DNA from: JAJDYQ01 sp942491945
GTDB lineage: Bacteria > Pseudomonadota > Gammaproteobacteria > JAJDYQ01
Length of the DNA: 64,000 nucleotides
Assembly (NCBI GenBank): GCA_942491945.1
Contig: CALODD010000067.1
Coordinates: 1-64,000 of the forward strand
Direction of reading: 5' to 3'
In this document: positions 63,153 to 64,000 of the stretch, in pieces
Layout: every line of letters starts with the position of its first letter
Numbering within the stretch: position 1 is the stretch's first letter
Program-made: the position numbers and the translations under genes
Notes under the pieces: model-generated
The model's input: only the letters and a program-made list of their open reading frames with translations
What the model was told of the DNA's origin: nothing
Database searches by the model: none

Positions 63153-63466
63153 ACAGCTGTCTTGCATCAATTTTTTTTGTCGGTATATTTAGGGGATATG
63201 TCGATAACCTGATGTGGAGTATGTCTTTTCTCGACCAGCCAAAAATAACGGAAAAAAACGCGGCATGAAAAGGCTTTCACGTTGGCCTGTAAATGTTTTC
63301 ACAAGGTTATAAAGTTACAAAAGAAGAGTTCTTTATTCTGAGAAGTTATGGAGGTCTCGAGAAAAACTATTGTTCAGAAGGTATCGTTTAAAAAGGAATA
63401 GAAATTACATATTATCGGATATAACATCAACATTTCTAAAAACTATTTAACGCTAAAGGGAGTACC
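63153..63466. other. Intergenic region without a recognised feature
   Basis: About 310 bp, AT-rich, between ppnN and the small gene. Only an AAAGGGAG ribosome site just ahead of 63467 is clear. No hairpin with a T run or tRNA was found. Confidence 0.5.
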
Positions 63467-63712
63467 ATGTATTCCGGTAAATTTATAGATAAAACCCAAG
63501 AAGAGCAGCAGGCACATGTCCGGCAGAACTTTGCGTATACAGACAATCAAGGCTGGTTTTCCCTGGACGGCGAATTTGCAGGGGCTACCCTTGAAGATGT
63601 CATAAAAGCGTTGATAGATCTGGAAGACGCTGAGATCAATTCCATTGGTGACTGCATGAGTGGCTTTTGTGTTACCCCTCCCAAATTATCTGACTTTGTA
63701 CGTAAACCCTGA
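63467..63712 (+). CDS. Small hypothetical protein
   Basis: An 81-residue acidic soluble protein with a strong ribosome site (AAAGGGAG, 7 bp ahead of the ATG). It reads MYSGKFIDKTQEEQQAHV, then GWFSLDGEFAGATLEDVIKAL and an end with two Cys (GDCMSGFCVTPPKLSD). I do not recognise the family. It converges with the partial gene at the right edge, with 6 bp between stops. Confidence 0.6.
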   Translation: MYSGKFIDKTQEEQQAHVRQNFAYTDNQGWFSLDGEFAGATLEDVIKALIDLEDAEINSIGDCMSGFCVTPPKLSDFVRKP

Positions 63713-63718
63713 TAAAAA

Positions 63719-64000
63719 TTAGGCCGAAGGAGCTTGTTTCAGCTCATGGTGCTCTGCAGCATCTTGGATGATTGTTATCAACTTTGAATCAGGAGAGTAA
63801 GCTTTCTGCTTGAATTTTTCCTGAAAGCCGGGCAACTGGTCAAGCAGCAGCGTGTAAAATTGATCATTATCAGTCTCTGATAAATGTTGATCCCCGATTG
63901 AGATGATACTTAAGGGGGCGGCTTCTACCTGTCCATCCAGAAGGCGTAGAGCTGTCAATACGACACAATACTTATCCTTGTCTTTTTGCTGCTGATACTC
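63719..64000 (-). CDS. Hypothetical protein, C-terminal part (runs off window)
   Basis: An open frame runs from the right edge to a stop at 63719, about 93 codons, with no start needed inside the window. It reads YCVVLTALRLLDGQVEAAPL, then SETDNDQFYTLLLDQLPGFQ and a polar end (AAEHHELKQAPSA). No motif or membrane segment allows a functional call. Confidence 0.5.
   Translation of the reverse strand, partial: EYQQQKDKDKYCVVLTALRLLDGQVEAAPLSIISIGDQHLSETDNDQFYTLLLDQLPGFQEKFKQKAYSPDSKLITIIQDAAEHHELKQAPSA

Overview
The window reads as three blocks of bacterial DNA that differ in base composition, gene content and spacer style, joined at two places where genes break off. Block A (1 to about 10,005) is visibly more GC-rich. 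It carries a photolyase and a set of catabolic genes (acyl-CoA synthetase, phytanoyl-CoA dioxygenase-type oxygenase, two SDR dehydrogenases, amidohydrolase) typical of a heterotrophic, probably aquatic, gammaproteobacterium. Block B (about 10,005 to 59,317) is the replication-origin neighbourhood of a gammaproteobacterium with moderate GC. Block C (about 59,450 to 64,000) holds a modular exported Ca-binding-type protein, ppnN and two small unknown genes. Its source cannot be fixed from the sequence.

Block B layout: a remnant of a histidine kinase and a complete one; rimO-tsaC-hemF plus a soluble PDC-like sensor protein on the minus strand; divergent hemH, followed by a MotA/MotB-like pair, an RND efflux adaptor and pump, and an exported methyltransferase; then phoH, an unknown gene, a second PDC-like protein, a UPF0158 protein, xthA and another histidine kinase on the minus strand; an SH3-domain protein; gorA, glyS, a MazG-like gene, gmhB and plsC; a ParE-type toxin-antitoxin pair; and the origin region. 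gyrB, recF, dnaN and dnaA lie on the minus strand, while rpmH, rnpA, yidC, mnmE, mnmG, rsmG, parA, parB and atpIBEFHAGD lie on the plus strand, as expected for genes running away from oriC. Four perfect DnaA boxes lie between 42.4 and 48.6 kb. Three perfect parS palindromes, the targets of the ParB encoded 11 kb away, lie inside recF.

The assembly has visible quality problems. gyrB carries a cluster of single-base indels in about 640 bp, and rsmG, parB and the block C repeat protein each show one frameshift. The open reading frame at 9,405-10,433 fuses half a beta-propeller to half a histidine kinase. atpD stops about 90 residues early and is followed by an eroded inverted copy of its own preceding 160 bp, which is the signature of a fold-back read or amplification chimera. 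Linkage between blocks A, B and C should therefore not be read as biology.

The most interesting features that are probably biological are the clustered parS sites inside recF, the stator-like MotA/MotB pair next to an RND pump that has an extra membrane tail, the two soluble PDC-domain paralogues near histidine kinases, the 12-13 bp tandem micro-repeats ahead of block A genes, and the two-module Ca-binding-type protein of block C.
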